DNA of 35,529 nucleotides from an uncultured beta proteobacterium (GCA_903905735.1 CAIVHU010000094.1:1-35529); one strand, 5' to 3'. Shown: positions 1 to 7,918, counted from the stretch's first letter. Made by a program: numbers and translations. Notes: generated by a model from the sequence alone, not told the origin.

Positions 1-249
1 CGCAGCCGCTCTTGCGGGAATAAAGTTAACGTTGCTTTCTTTGCCAATTGAAACTCCAGATGTATTGGAGTATATATTATAAATGATATTAATGTCGGAC
101 ATTGATTAATGTGTATTTATGTTACGATTACAAGCTTATCGTAGTAGATACGATGTATATTCTTTGCGGGTTTGATATTCATGGAAATCCTTTCATTTGA
201 GTATAAATAGAGATTTGTTTTTTAGGGCGACGGAATAACGCCTTTTGAC

Positions 250-258
250 TTATCCACA
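250..258. promoter_or_regulatory. Perfect DnaA-box sequence in AT-rich DNA
   Basis: Bases 250-258 read TTATCCACA, the consensus DnaA binding site. The preceding 240 bases are strongly AT-rich and hold no convincing gene. A short dyad (CTCAC-TAT-GTGAG, 281-293) follows. A single box next to AT-rich DNA and small phage- or plasmid-like genes could mark an element's replication origin, but one 9-mer can also occur by chance and I see no initiator gene in the window. Confidence 0.35.
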
Positions 259-300
259 TAACACGCGCGTCATGGACAAACTCACTATGTGAGATTTGTT

Positions 301-540
301 TCACCGTTCCACCCCCTCAATACCGTTACGCTTCGCTATATCAGGGGCTACGCCCCCGATACCCCTTGTCAGGGTTTCGAGCACCTCAGATGCCTCACGG
401 ATGGCCTCTATCTGACTTTGGTACACCGACACCCACGCCGGAGGGTTATCGCCCCCTGCATGACCCAGCGCCTCACCAATGGCCCATGCATCCACCAGCC
501 GAGCATTCAAGGCATCCACGGCAGCAAGTAGGGCGCTCAT
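301..540 (-). CDS. Small hypothetical protein of phage/plasmid type
   Basis: This 79-aa protein is not recognised. It is largely helical, with an Ala/Leu-rich N-terminal half, and has no signal peptide or membrane segment. Its ATG overlaps the stop of the gene before it by four bases (ATGA), the usual sign of translational coupling, so the two are probably co-transcribed. Together with the next two genes leftward along this strand it resembles the dense small-gene clusters of phages and small plasmids. The function cannot be stated. Confidence 0.55.
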   Translation of the reverse strand: MSALLAAVDALNARLVDAWAIGEALGHAGGDNPPAWVSVYQSQIEAIREASEVLETLTRGIGGVAPDIAKRNGIEGVER

Positions 541-821
541 GACTGACCCCCTTCTTTACACAACTCACCAGGTGGAGACTTGCGAGGACGACCCCGCCCC
601 CGCTTTTTCTCAGACTGGGGCAGGACGGGCAGGGCACCGACCCGGGCCAGCAGGCTACCGAGCAGCGTAGGGCGCTTGACCATCCGGGGCGACGGGGTAT
701 CCCACCCGATCAATTCATATTGGACGACCCCCTTACCGTCCCGGGCCTCACGACCGCGACCCTGCACCATGCAGACCGAACGATCAGACGACAGGGCTTT
801 ACTGATTTGGCTAGCTTTCAT
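537..821 (-). CDS. Small basic protein with C-terminal AT-hook-like motif
   Basis: This 94-aa protein is preceded by an AGGA ribosome-binding site about ten bases before the ATG at 821. Near residues 70-80 it has a run of basic residues with an RGRPRK core, matching the AT-hook that inserts into the minor groove of AT-rich DNA. The rest is not recognised. The gene is coupled to the following small gene by an ATGA overlap and follows an HTH-type gene, so a nucleic-acid-binding role in an element's replication or regulation is plausible but inferred. The AT-rich stretch at 1-300 lies close by. Confidence 0.55.
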   Translation of the reverse strand: MKASQISKALSSDRSVCMVQGRGREARDGKGVVQYELIGWDTPSPRMVKRPTLLGSLLARVGALPVLPQSEKKRGRGRPRKSPPGELCKEGGQS

Positions 822-846
822 GACATGGTTCCTTTTTGGTGCGTTT

Positions 847-1329
847 TCATATGGTGGAATGTTGGGAAACGGGTGCTACTTTTTTTGTAGCTGGCAAAAC
901 AGGACGTTTTCCCAATGAAACGGGGGGGCAAAAAAAATCGCTGCCCATTAACCGTGTTCTAAAGTGTTCTAGTAATAAATTAGGGCCGGTCGGCTTCGCC
1001 GCCCGTCCGACTTCGTCGGACGGAGACGCGGCAGCGCCACCGCCCGCGCCCGCGATGCTGGCCGCGTGCGTCGTCTCAGCCGCATCTCCCGTCCCTTGCA
1101 AGCGTTGCAGGGCGATATCGAGTTGGTAATTGCGATCGAGCACACGGCTGTATCCGGTGGCCCGACGCACAAGCAGCGACCACCAATCCGAGTCATCAGG
1201 TTTGAAGCCATAGCCCTCAGGCGACCACAAGCGCCCCGAGTGCATATGCCAGCCTTGCCAGCCTTCACCGGGCAGCTCAAACAGCCGCATGATGCGCACC
1301 AGCTTGTAAGCGGCATACGGCACCAGCAC
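847..1329 (-). CDS. DUF3653-like phage/plasmid protein, probably 5'-damaged
   Basis: The only usual start codon is a GTG at 1329, giving 160 aa. The same frame stays open leftwards of that start up to about 1,500 (minus strand) and encodes a helix-turn-helix-like stretch (LLADAGLNPEQAGKLLHVTP, then RTIRYW). The GTG start would cut this off. The conserved part (WQGWHMHSGRLWSPEGYGF and LDRNYQLDIA) resembles the DUF3653 family of phage and element proteins. In the open stretch upstream I find no in-frame ATG, GTG or TTG, only a CTG at 1440, before a stop near 1523. The gene may have lost its start, use a rare codon, or carry a frameshift. The C-terminal 80 residues are low-complexity and may be run-on beyond the original end. 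Confidence 0.5.
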   Translation of the reverse strand: MLVPYAAYKLVRIMRLFELPGEGWQGWHMHSGRLWSPEGYGFKPDDSDWWSLLVRRATGYSRVLDRNYQLDIALQRLQGTGDAAETTHAASIAGAGGGAAASPSDEVGRAAKPTGPNLLLEHFRTRLMGSDFFCPPVSLGKRPVLPATKKVAPVSQHSTI

Positions 1330-1523
1330 CTTGCCGGAAATCCAGTACCGTATGGTGCGAGGCGTGACGTGAAGAAGTTTCCCCGCCTGTTCGGGGTTCA
1401 GTCCGGCGTCTGCCAGCAGGACCTTGAAGCGTGCGCCCAGCGTAGCGCGGTTTTCACGGGCTTTTCGGGTGGTGAGCCAGCCATCTGGTGATTTAGAGGT
1501 ATTGCCGCCAACTCATTGATTTC

Positions 1524-1543
1524 AATCGAATAAATTTTCGAGA
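1524..1543. promoter_or_regulatory. Inverted repeat matching the LexA-like operator at 34.6 kb
   Basis: AATCGAA, six bases (TAAATT), then TTCGAGA. This is the same TCGAA-N6-TTCGA dyad found around the -10 box of the LexA-like gene at 34,628. It lies just upstream of the minus-strand HTH-type gene, in promoter position. A shared repressor is an inference from the matching sequence. Confidence 0.4.
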
Positions 1544-1617
1544 AAGGCGAATGCCTGAGCGACGTTCAGGCATCTGTTGGCGCGCGGGCACGGTGCAGGG
1601 GGCGAAATCGGGGTGCT

Positions 1618-1716
1618 GCTGTCCATTCAGGCATCCGGCGCACTAGGCTGTCCAATTCAGGAATCTGCTCGGCTAGGCTGTCCGTTTCAGGTATCTGGTT
1701 TGTTTGGCTGTCCAGC
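1618..1716. repeat. Imperfect tandem repeat, period about 30 bp
   Basis: The core GCTGTCC begins at 1618, 1647, 1677 and 1707. In the first three copies it is followed by a TTCAGG-N-ATC element. The core of a similar half-unit (GTTCAGGCATCTG) lies earlier at 1564-1576. The spacing of 29-30 bases and the partial decay suggest an iteron-like or protein-binding array in non-coding DNA. No CRISPR character is seen, because the units abut and there are no unique spacers. Confidence 0.55.
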
Positions 1717-1733
1717 TTGACCCGCGAAGACGC

Positions 1734-1781
1734 GGTATAGCCGAACTGGCAGGACCTTGGCTAAATTGGCACGGCTATACC
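1734..1781. repeat. Inverted repeat with 10-bp perfect arms
   Basis: GGTATAGCCG (1734-1743) and CGGCTATACC (1772-1781) are perfect inverse complements separated by 28 bases. They stand directly after the tandem repeat block and just before the small exported-protein gene. This could be a regulatory or recombination site; no T-tract follows, so a terminator is unlikely. Confidence 0.45.
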
Positions 1782-1809
1782 CGCTGTCTTAGTCAATTCT
1801 TACCTCCGC

Positions 1810-2244
1810 ATGACCCCAAAAACCGCAACTGCCTCGTCATTGATTTTCGCTCTCGGATTGACAGTAGGTATGGCGCTAAGCGATGCCGCAGCTTTGCAAG
1901 GGTTCCCGCATAAGCCGTATATCGTAGAGCTGACGCATGACTCGTCCAATAAGGCGAACTTTGACTGTATGAAGCTTGCAGCAGTCGTTCAGGGCGGAAA
2001 CCTTTCCGAGTTAAGCCCAAGTGCAAGCCGGCAGGAGCAATGTATCCTTCTGCTGTACGGGGACGCACAGCCCGATGGGTCTTTTGACGCTTATGGCGGC
2101 ACCCAAACTTGGGTAGGGAGGGTCACTAAAAGTTCACTCCCTACCCATATATCAAACGAGCGAATTAAATCGCTGGCAGTTTCAGACGATTGGTCTCAAG
2201 CGGTTAGAGTGTCTCTTTGGAGGCAGTTCTGGTCCAACTTCTAA
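1810..2244 (+). CDS. Small putative exported protein
   Basis: This 144-aa protein is not recognised. Residues 8-28 form a hydrophobic stretch followed by Ala-rich sequence, consistent with a Sec signal peptide cleaved near residue 28. The mature part has two cysteines (in FDCMKL and QEQCILL) that could form a disulfide. The ATG lacks a clear Shine-Dalgarno sequence and no better in-frame start was found. The 3' end overlaps the convergent lipoprotein gene by about 40 bases. Confidence 0.42.
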   Translation: MTPKTATASSLIFALGLTVGMALSDAAALQGFPHKPYIVELTHDSSNKANFDCMKLAAVVQGGNLSELSPSASRQEQCILLLYGDAQPDGSFDAYGGTQTWVGRVTKSSLPTHISNERIKSLAVSDDWSQAVRVSLWRQFWSNF

Positions 2245-2584
2245 AGTTTTCGGGGCACTGCAGGCACTGGGTAGCCAGCCCCGTAGTCTCCTGCAACGAG
2301 AAATTTGGAGGAAGCCCTTTCACGGTTGCCTTTGTCAGCAAGACATTTAAATTGCCTTGACCAACTTGTGGGTCTAGCTTAACTTCAAGGCCCACAGTAC
2401 TGGTAACGTCTTTTTTGTCAACAGTAATGCTCCAGGTGCTGCCAACTTGCTTCAGCTCTATTGAGGGGTCGCTGTTTGGCGAGTACCTGATGGTGGCGTA
2501 TGGCTGCTTTGAACAAGCTGCGGCACTGATAACAATCAGGGGTGCAAGCAAGAGGTATATCAGTTTTAGTATTTTTGGGCGCAT
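2204..2584 (-). CDS. Putative lipoprotein
   Basis: This is a 126-aa product when started at the ATG at 2584. A GTG six codons earlier is also open but gives a worse signal. The N-terminus has a basic tip (MRPKILK), a hydrophobic core and a lipobox ending in SAAAC, so the protein should be a lipid-anchored envelope protein processed by signal peptidase II at that cysteine. The rest is Thr/Val-rich and probably beta-structured, with a CLQC pair near the C-terminus. The family is not recognised. Confidence 0.55.
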   Translation of the reverse strand: MRPKILKLIYLLLAPLIVISAAACSKQPYATIRYSPNSDPSIELKQVGSTWSITVDKKDVTSTVGLEVKLDPQVGQGNLNVLLTKATVKGLPPNFSLQETTGLATQCLQCPENFRSWTRTASKETL

Positions 2585-2666
2585 TCCGTTGTCCAGGGCC
2601 ACACACTAGGAGCATCGAGGGTGTTTACTTATTTTAAGTCGAGGGTTCGGCTCCGGACCCTTCGCG

Positions 2667-3509
2667 GTGCGCGCCCTCGAGTTGCGAGGCAAATATGCCA
2701 GCGCGCCGCTCCAAGCGTTTAACCCGATATTTAGAAAATTTGTGCCCAAACGTGTAGTCCACCTGCCGAAGCGACTGGTCCTCTTTGCGGACAACAATGT
2801 TGGGTTCGTCCCGCTGACTCCGGTCAAGCCCACCGGGCCAAGCCTATCGCTGTCCCCTGAGGCGATAGCTGCCCTGACCCCGCTTGTTTTCATGCAAGGC
2901 CCCGACGCAGCTCAAATTTTGCGGCGGCGCAGCCCACCAGCGTGGCTTCAGATTTACATTGGCATGACCGTGGCCACGGCGTGGAAAAGCCGTGGCAAGG
3001 CCGGTTGTGCGACAACACCCAAGAGGTTTGCCCACCATGCCCAGCAGTGGGTGTGGCTGGACCGGGCCAAAGCATTGGTGACGATGGCTGCCGAGGCAAA
3101 ACAAAGCGTTGCGGTAGCCGTGGCCCATGTGTGGGTTCCAGCGCGCACTGCGACGGGCAATCCGAAGGTAATCGAGCTCGGCCAGCCGCGCGCGGACCTG
3201 TTTCAGGGGCTTTGCTGGAAAGTGTTGGCGGAGGACTTGTGGGGAGGGGAGGACAGCGGGATAGGGGGCGAGGGCAGTCACGGTGAGGCCGGTTCCGCGA
3301 ACGGCACCAGTGCTGCCGCAAGCACTCAAGCTGCCAGTGTTTTGCACGCCGAGCCAGGTCAAGACGGCTTTTGGCACCGGCGACCCGAGCGTGTTGCCGG
3401 CCGCTACGCAGGCGCCGACCTACGAGGGTGGCAAGATTGGGTGTCGGGGCCACAATTTGTTAACAAGAAATTGGGGCTGGTGCCACCGTTAGCACCCGTC
3501 CAAACATAG
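2667..3509 (+). CDS. Hypothetical protein, doubtful
   Basis: A 280-codon frame starts at GTG. It is Ala- and Val-rich with no recognised domain; the C-terminal third is rich in Gly and Ser. Several frames on both strands are open through this GC-rich stretch, so openness alone is weak evidence. In favour are an ordinary-looking composition from residue 40 to 200, a hairpin exactly at the stop codon, and no better rival frame. Against are a poor start region and no homologue that I know. The true start could be the ATG about 75 codons downstream. Confidence 0.38.
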   Translation: MRALELRGKYASAPLQAFNPIFRKFVPKRVVHLPKRLVLFADNNVGFVPLTPVKPTGPSLSLSPEAIAALTPLVFMQGPDAAQILRRRSPPAWLQIYIGMTVATAWKSRGKAGCATTPKRFAHHAQQWVWLDRAKALVTMAAEAKQSVAVAVAHVWVPARTATGNPKVIELGQPRADLFQGLCWKVLAEDLWGGEDSGIGGEGSHGEAGSANGTSAAASTQAASVLHAEPGQDGFWHRRPERVAGRYAGADLRGWQDWVSGPQFVNKKLGLVPPLAPVQT

Positions 3510-3524
3510 CCGCCCCGTAGCGGC
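3509..3524 (+). terminator. GC hairpin at the end of the 2667-3509 frame
   Basis: GCCGC-CCCGTA-GCGGC forms a 5-bp GC stem directly at the stop codon. No U-tract follows, so intrinsic termination would be weak. Confidence 0.3.
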
Positions 3525-3664
3525 ACGCGGCGCCAGTAACGGCGCTGGAAAAGAGGATAGCTATTTCCCTAGAGAAGCCGCCCCTTGCGTAAAAAGGGCT
3601 GGTCAGACGGGTCTCGGGAATACAACTGCAAATACGCCGCGGTTCGGCCTTTATGTCTGCCGGG

Positions 3665-4315
3665 TCATGGACGAACTTCGCTTTCTGGCTCCCGCATATG
3701 CCTCAGCTTTTCAGCCTCCTCCAGAAAGTACGACATCCAGCGCTTGCGGTCGTCCTTCCAGGCGCTGCTGACTGGCTTGGCAACCCTCAAAGTCTCTTCA
3801 GTGTGGTGCGCTTCGGCTGAGAGCTTCTGTACAAGTGCTTGGCCAGAAACAAAGGGCTTTGGTGGGTCCAATACAAGCCACACTTCGGCTTGTCGAACAA
3901 GTCGATAGTGGACAACGACTTGTTTGGGTGTGTTGAGCACTACCAGTCGCCGCGCGGGAAGCCCAAAGTTATCCATGCCCGTAAGCCCGTTAGTCTCGGC
4001 CAGCACCCTAAATGAAACGTCACAGTTAGTCGTATTCAGCGCAGCCTCTTGGCATGTCGGCACTCCAATGTCCACGGTAACTGCCAAGGTGTCGTCAAGT
4101 GGGTCCCAGGTCGCTCTTGGCATCGACTCTTCACCGTCCCCAACCGTTGTTTTGCCGTCAGAGTATGCGACCCGCCCTTGCCGGGAAACGCTGTCCACGG
4201 TGAAGTCTGCCTTGAGCAGCTGCTCAAGCGCAGCCGTTGCCGAGGATTTTGCGTGGGCGAGGTTCATCGCTAGCAGGAACGAGAGCAGGACGAGTGAGAG
4301 TGCGGGTCGAGTCAT
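3665..4315 (-). CDS. Exported hypothetical protein
   Basis: This 216-aa protein has a clear Sec signal peptide: basic N-terminus, a leucine-rich core and a cleavage site after LAHA near residue 23. The mature chain is of mixed alpha/beta composition with two cysteines about nine residues apart (CQEAALNTTNC), perhaps a disulfide loop. It ends in a charged helical region (residues 185-216). No family is recognised. The protein should be periplasmic or secreted. It stands alone on its strand, between two plus-strand genes. Confidence 0.65.
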   Translation of the reverse strand: MTRPALSLVLLSFLLAMNLAHAKSSATAALEQLLKADFTVDSVSRQGRVAYSDGKTTVGDGEESMPRATWDPLDDTLAVTVDIGVPTCQEAALNTTNCDVSFRVLAETNGLTGMDNFGLPARRLVVLNTPKQVVVHYRLVRQAEVWLVLDPPKPFVSGQALVQKLSAEAHHTEETLRVAKPVSSAWKDDRKRWMSYFLEEAEKLRHMREPESEVRP

Positions 4316-4620
4316 TACTGTGTGCTTGGAAGCTGATACCGATAGTAGCCAGAGGGCTCACGTCGGCTCCGAAAGGGTGGAGCTTTGTGTATGCACCTGG
4401 GCGCGAGCCACCAGACCCAGGGTTTCCCGATTGCGGTACATCGCGCCAATGTCACCTTGTGTCGATAAAGGACTGCCTCCTCCTGTAAGCGGCGAATGAA
4501 AGATTGCGTCACTTTTGCCCAGAACTGGTTTCATAAGAAAACCTTGGACGATGCGTAACCACGACGTTTTGAGCTGAATGGCTATATGGCTATACAGGCA
4601 ATTACCTTGGAGCCTGTCTC
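4316..4620. other. Intergenic stretch, no supported gene
   Basis: Short frames are open on both strands, including a 65-codon minus frame whose stop overlaps the start of the exported-protein gene, but none looks coding. The only structure seen is a perfect tandem 8-mer, ATGGCTAT twice at 4578-4593, upstream of the next plus-strand gene. Confidence 0.5.
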
Positions 4621-5085
4621 ATGTCTATTCGCGAACTCATCTGTCGTTGCGGTGCCAAAACCACTTTATCCAGCCGAGAGGCTGCATGGAAAGCCTTCAA
4701 CGCGAACCCCGTTGGGCACTTACGAGCACTTGTTGAAAAGACACCCCCTAACCTCGGCACCGACCGCAGTACGCAGCTTGACATAAGAGTCGTAGTGAAC
4801 AACGTTCAGCTGGGTGCCATAGAGATTCTTAAAATCTATTCAGATGCTCCTGAAGTAGCAAGACTTAGCGCGTTTGCCGTCCACCTCTTGCCCGAGTTGA
4901 CCCCGCATGGCGCCGACCTGACGTGGGCGCTTCGGCGGTATCTTTCCGAAGACCATGGAGTTACCCAGCTAATATTCCCGAGCGTCAATGCGACATATGA
5001 TTCGTTCTATGGCAAATTGAATGCAACGAAAGGCCCCGCGACGGGCCCCGATGTCTCGCGCATAAACCAGGAATGGGCCTGGTAG
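4621..5085 (+). CDS. Hypothetical protein with N-terminal CRC motif
   Basis: This 154-aa soluble protein is preceded by TTGGAG about ten bases before its ATG. It opens with a CRCG motif at residues 8-11. The rest (residues 40-150) is mixed alpha/beta without membrane segments or signal peptide. I do not recognise the family. No partner gene runs with it: the neighbours are on the opposite strand, and about 250 bases without a gene follow. Confidence 0.55.
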   Translation: MSIRELICRCGAKTTLSSREAAWKAFNANPVGHLRALVEKTPPNLGTDRSTQLDIRVVVNNVQLGAIEILKIYSDAPEVARLSAFAVHLLPELTPHGADLTWALRRYLSEDHGVTQLIFPSVNATYDSFYGKLNATKGPATGPDVSRINQEWAW

Positions 5086-5334
5086 CCCTTACGAGTTCAA
5101 AAGCGTGAATCAGTTACAGGGTCGCAACCTCAACCGAAGACAAAACTGCCACCGGTGCCGTAAGCCACTGCAATCACCACGACCTAGCGTTCGCCATCGC
5201 AAGAGCTACCCCACAACGCTTTCCCGCCCAACGCGGCCCCTTGCTGAGGTGCCCCTCCCCTGTGCATAGGAAAGCACCATGCAATTGGAGGTGTCACACG
5301 CACCCCGTTTGAACCTCGATTAGACACTTTCTTG

Positions 5335-6096
5335 TTACAACGCTCGAACCGTCGGCCCAACTGGAGGGGTGCCGCCGGCGGACGCGGTTGACTTCAGAAA
5401 GGCAACCCAGGCACGTTTCAGCGCTTTAATAGCTTCCGAAGCCGCGCCCCGTAGTTCGAGGTGCCGCTGAACTTCTGCAAGAGTGCTTGCGCCGACAGGG
5501 AATTTTCGGTCGCGCCAAATGTCGGATGCCAAGTCACCCCTTGCGTCGTCTCTGTCTTTTTGTCGTTCAATCCAGCGATGAAACTCACTTCTGGATGCTT
5601 CGTAGGCAGCATTTGCAGCCAACGCTTTTGCCGCCAACAAGTTCGGCGCGTCCGCTGGACGACGCATACCGGTGGGTTCCTCCTGCTCTCGCCGGGTCCA
5701 GCGCGCCAATGAAGACAAGAATCGCTCTTCATTGCCTTCGGGGTGGTCGTTGCCGAAATGTGCCGCATCCACAGATAGGTCGCACCGGGCGCAGTAATAC
5801 TTTGATGAATCCTGCTCGTTCTGGTCACCATGGAGGTAGTAACGGATACGAGTGTCAACTGGCTTGGGCACAACCGGCTTAGCAGTGTTGCAGGGTTTAG
5901 CGGTCGGGTCGGCAACAGTGTCAAGTGATGACTTGTCCGGCCGTTTATGCTTCGCGAGAAGTGACCAGTTTGCCCAACCTTCACTTGCGGCAACTCTGTC
6001 GAGCGCCTCATTGTGGGAAATGGTGTTTTGCTTTGCGATGCGCTTGGCATCGCGACGAAATTGCTCAAGTTGAGCAAGGGTGTACGAGGTATTCAA
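5335..6096 (-). CDS. YozE-like (SAM-fold) protein with Cys/His-containing middle
   Basis: The product is 253 aa, apparently started at TTG: no ATG or GTG lies between it and an upstream in-frame stop. Three parts can be seen. Residues 6-50 form a helical domain (ISHNEALDRVAASEGWANWS) like the short N-terminal module of many plasmid and island proteins. The middle (about 85-130) holds YYCARCDLS with later histidines, a possible metal site. Residues 170-240 match the YozE SAM-like fold (FHRWIERQKDRDDARGDLA, then a helical C-terminus). Its function is unknown; YozE-type domains may bind DNA. Confidence 0.7.
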   Translation of the reverse strand: MNTSYTLAQLEQFRRDAKRIAKQNTISHNEALDRVAASEGWANWSLLAKHKRPDKSSLDTVADPTAKPCNTAKPVVPKPVDTRIRYYLHGDQNEQDSSKYYCARCDLSVDAAHFGNDHPEGNEERFLSSLARWTRREQEEPTGMRRPADAPNLLAAKALAANAAYEASRSEFHRWIERQKDRDDARGDLASDIWRDRKFPVGASTLAEVQRHLELRGAASEAIKALKRAWVAFLKSTASAGGTPPVGPTVRAL

Positions 6097-6463
6097 AATA
6101 GTTTGGCTCCACGGTCACAGAGGCTTCGATGCGCCCACACACCGAGCCTGCAGTGACCATTTGAAGGTCAAACCAATGCTCGTTCAATTACGTGCCGTCG
6201 AAACCGACTTCGCCTTGTGGGCGGGCAAGCCTGCAGTAAGGCTCCTTGCAAAGTATATAGGTACGAGCATTTATATCTGACTCAAAAAGTGTCCACGCCT
6301 GATTCTGTGGTGCTCCTTTCGTGCCACTAACGAATATTTCTCCCAGAGGGGTGGGCACAATACCGGCATGATGGCAACGCTGAAGCCTATCCAGATAAAC
6401 GAACTGCCTACAGGCAGCGGAGCGTGGCTACATGACAACCAATAAGAAACAGGGTGACTTGAG
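6097..6463. other. Divergent intergenic region
   Basis: This region lies between the YozE-like gene (minus) and the AlbA_2 gene (plus), so it should carry both promoters. I see no strong consensus promoter. A small hairpin (CTGCC-TA-CAGGCAG type) lies near 6406-6420. Short frames here are not convincing as genes. Confidence 0.4.
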
Positions 6464-7822
6464 ATGAACGATGAGCTGGAAGAGCTAGTACGTTTTCCGC
6501 GTGAAGACTTGGATATCGAGCTGAAGCAGTGGATGGACCCTGCTGATAGGTCGGTTCAAGGAAAATTTGCTAAAGAGCTGCTAGCGCTCCGGAACCACGG
6601 GGGCGGGTATTTGATAATTGGTTTCAAGGATGAGCACCCCGCAGTGCCGGACCCTAACCGGCCACCTGACTTGGCTGGGTTCAGTACCGATTACTTCAAC
6701 AATATTGTTAAGAAGTACGCTGAGCCAGCGTTCCACTGCATGTCTCATGTCGTGACACACCCTGTTACTGGGGAAGATTTCCCTGTGGTCGTCGTTCCCG
6801 GGGGCGCCAAGGTTCCGGTGAGATGTAAAGCGGATTCTCCCGACGGAGGGAAAAGTGCAAAAGTTGACACTTACTACATCCGCAGGCTTGGCCCAGAAAG
6901 CAGTCCACCACAGACAGGCGCTGAGTGGGAAGCTATGCTTCAAAAATGCTTGTTGAGTCAACGAGAGGAGCTGCTTACGACTATCTCCAACTTACTTGGC
7001 GCAGGGGGTGGGGTCGTGAGCGGAGGGCTTAACGTGGCAAAAAGTCCATTTGCTGAGTTATTGGCGTTCCGGGACAATGCGGTGCACAGACTGGAAGAGC
7101 TACAGATGACGACCCTTCCGCCTGGGGACTGCGCCCGATTTGAGCATGGACGGTATGTGCTGTCCGCACGAATTGTCGGGGACATAAAGGAACTGACGCC
7201 CACGGACCTTCTGGACCTCGTTTCTAAGCTGCGGCGATATACAGGATGGTCGCCTCTGCATGTATTTTCGCGACCGGAATTAGCCCCCTACCTTGTTGAT
7301 GACAATACCATTGAATGTTGGCTTGCTCGAGACGAGGCCCGCGATACCGCTCACGCCGATTTTTGGCGTTTGTCCTCAAACGGCTTGATTACCTTGGTCC
7401 GGGGCCACCAAGAAGACTCTCCAGAAATCACGGAGTCACTGGGTGGGCTGGCGGCAGGAACCGGTATTGAGCTGACACTGCCTGCTTGGCGTGTCGCGGA
7501 GTTTTTGCTTCGAGTCCGAGAAATTGGAGCCCATATGGCGCAGGGCCCGTTCAAGATTCAACTGATTGTTGAATGGTCTGGCCTCAATGGTCGTAAGCTT
7601 TTCAGTCAAGGGAACCGTCGATTGATGCTGGAAGACCACATCGCACGTGAACCCAATTTCAGGAAGGAACTCGAACTTGACACGGATGAGATTGACGCAA
7701 CGCTTCCCCGCGTGATAGCCAAAATAGTGAATCCGCTGTTGAGACGCTTTTCTTTTTTTGAGCCACCAAAGAATTTTTATGACGAGGAACTGGCAAAGCT
7801 AACGAAGCGTGAATTTGCTTAG
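6464..7822 (+). CDS. Schlafen/AlbA_2-domain putative DNA-binding protein
   Basis: This is a 452-aa protein. Residues 10-65 carry the AlbA_2 (divergent AAA_4, Schlafen-like) signature: an acidic-plus-lysine start (DLDIELKQW) and then LRNHGGGYLIIGFKD, matching the usual aN-GG-l-iGi-d core. Such domains bind DNA or RNA and are common in regulators and defence islands. The C-terminal 250 residues are not recognised and show no HTH or ATPase motif. The gene is convergent with the Wadjet operon, with fewer than 100 bases between. A defence role is inferred only from the neighbourhood. Confidence 0.75.
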   Translation: MNDELEELVRFPREDLDIELKQWMDPADRSVQGKFAKELLALRNHGGGYLIIGFKDEHPAVPDPNRPPDLAGFSTDYFNNIVKKYAEPAFHCMSHVVTHPVTGEDFPVVVVPGGAKVPVRCKADSPDGGKSAKVDTYYIRRLGPESSPPQTGAEWEAMLQKCLLSQREELLTTISNLLGAGGGVVSGGLNVAKSPFAELLAFRDNAVHRLEELQMTTLPPGDCARFEHGRYVLSARIVGDIKELTPTDLLDLVSKLRRYTGWSPLHVFSRPELAPYLVDDNTIECWLARDEARDTAHADFWRLSSNGLITLVRGHQEDSPEITESLGGLAAGTGIELTLPAWRVAEFLLRVREIGAHMAQGPFKIQLIVEWSGLNGRKLFSQGNRRLMLEDHIAREPNFRKELELDTDEIDATLPRVIAKIVNPLLRRFSFFEPPKNFYDEELAKLTKREFA

Positions 7823-7918
7823 CGATAGCCATGAATTAGCCGGATTGCTAAACCGCGTGAAGGGGGGCCCCCTATCGTTGGAAACCGACCGAATCCAGTC
7901 AGCCACATCCGGTTGACG

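Noticed and set aside
1618..1716. CRISPR array
   Set aside because: The repeats abut without unique spacers, the units are degenerate, and no cas gene is present.
2844..3453. Long minus-strand open frames (177 and 187 codons) in the GC-rich stretch
   Set aside because: Their composition is rich in Arg, Pro, Cys and His, as in frames shadowing GC-rich sequence, and there is no credible start or motif. The plus frame is a better, though still doubtful, choice.
4315..4512. 65-codon minus-strand frame whose stop overlaps the exported-protein start
   Set aside because: The overlap is suggestive, but the sequence is Trp/Arg-rich without structure, has no ribosome-binding site, and other frames are equally open.
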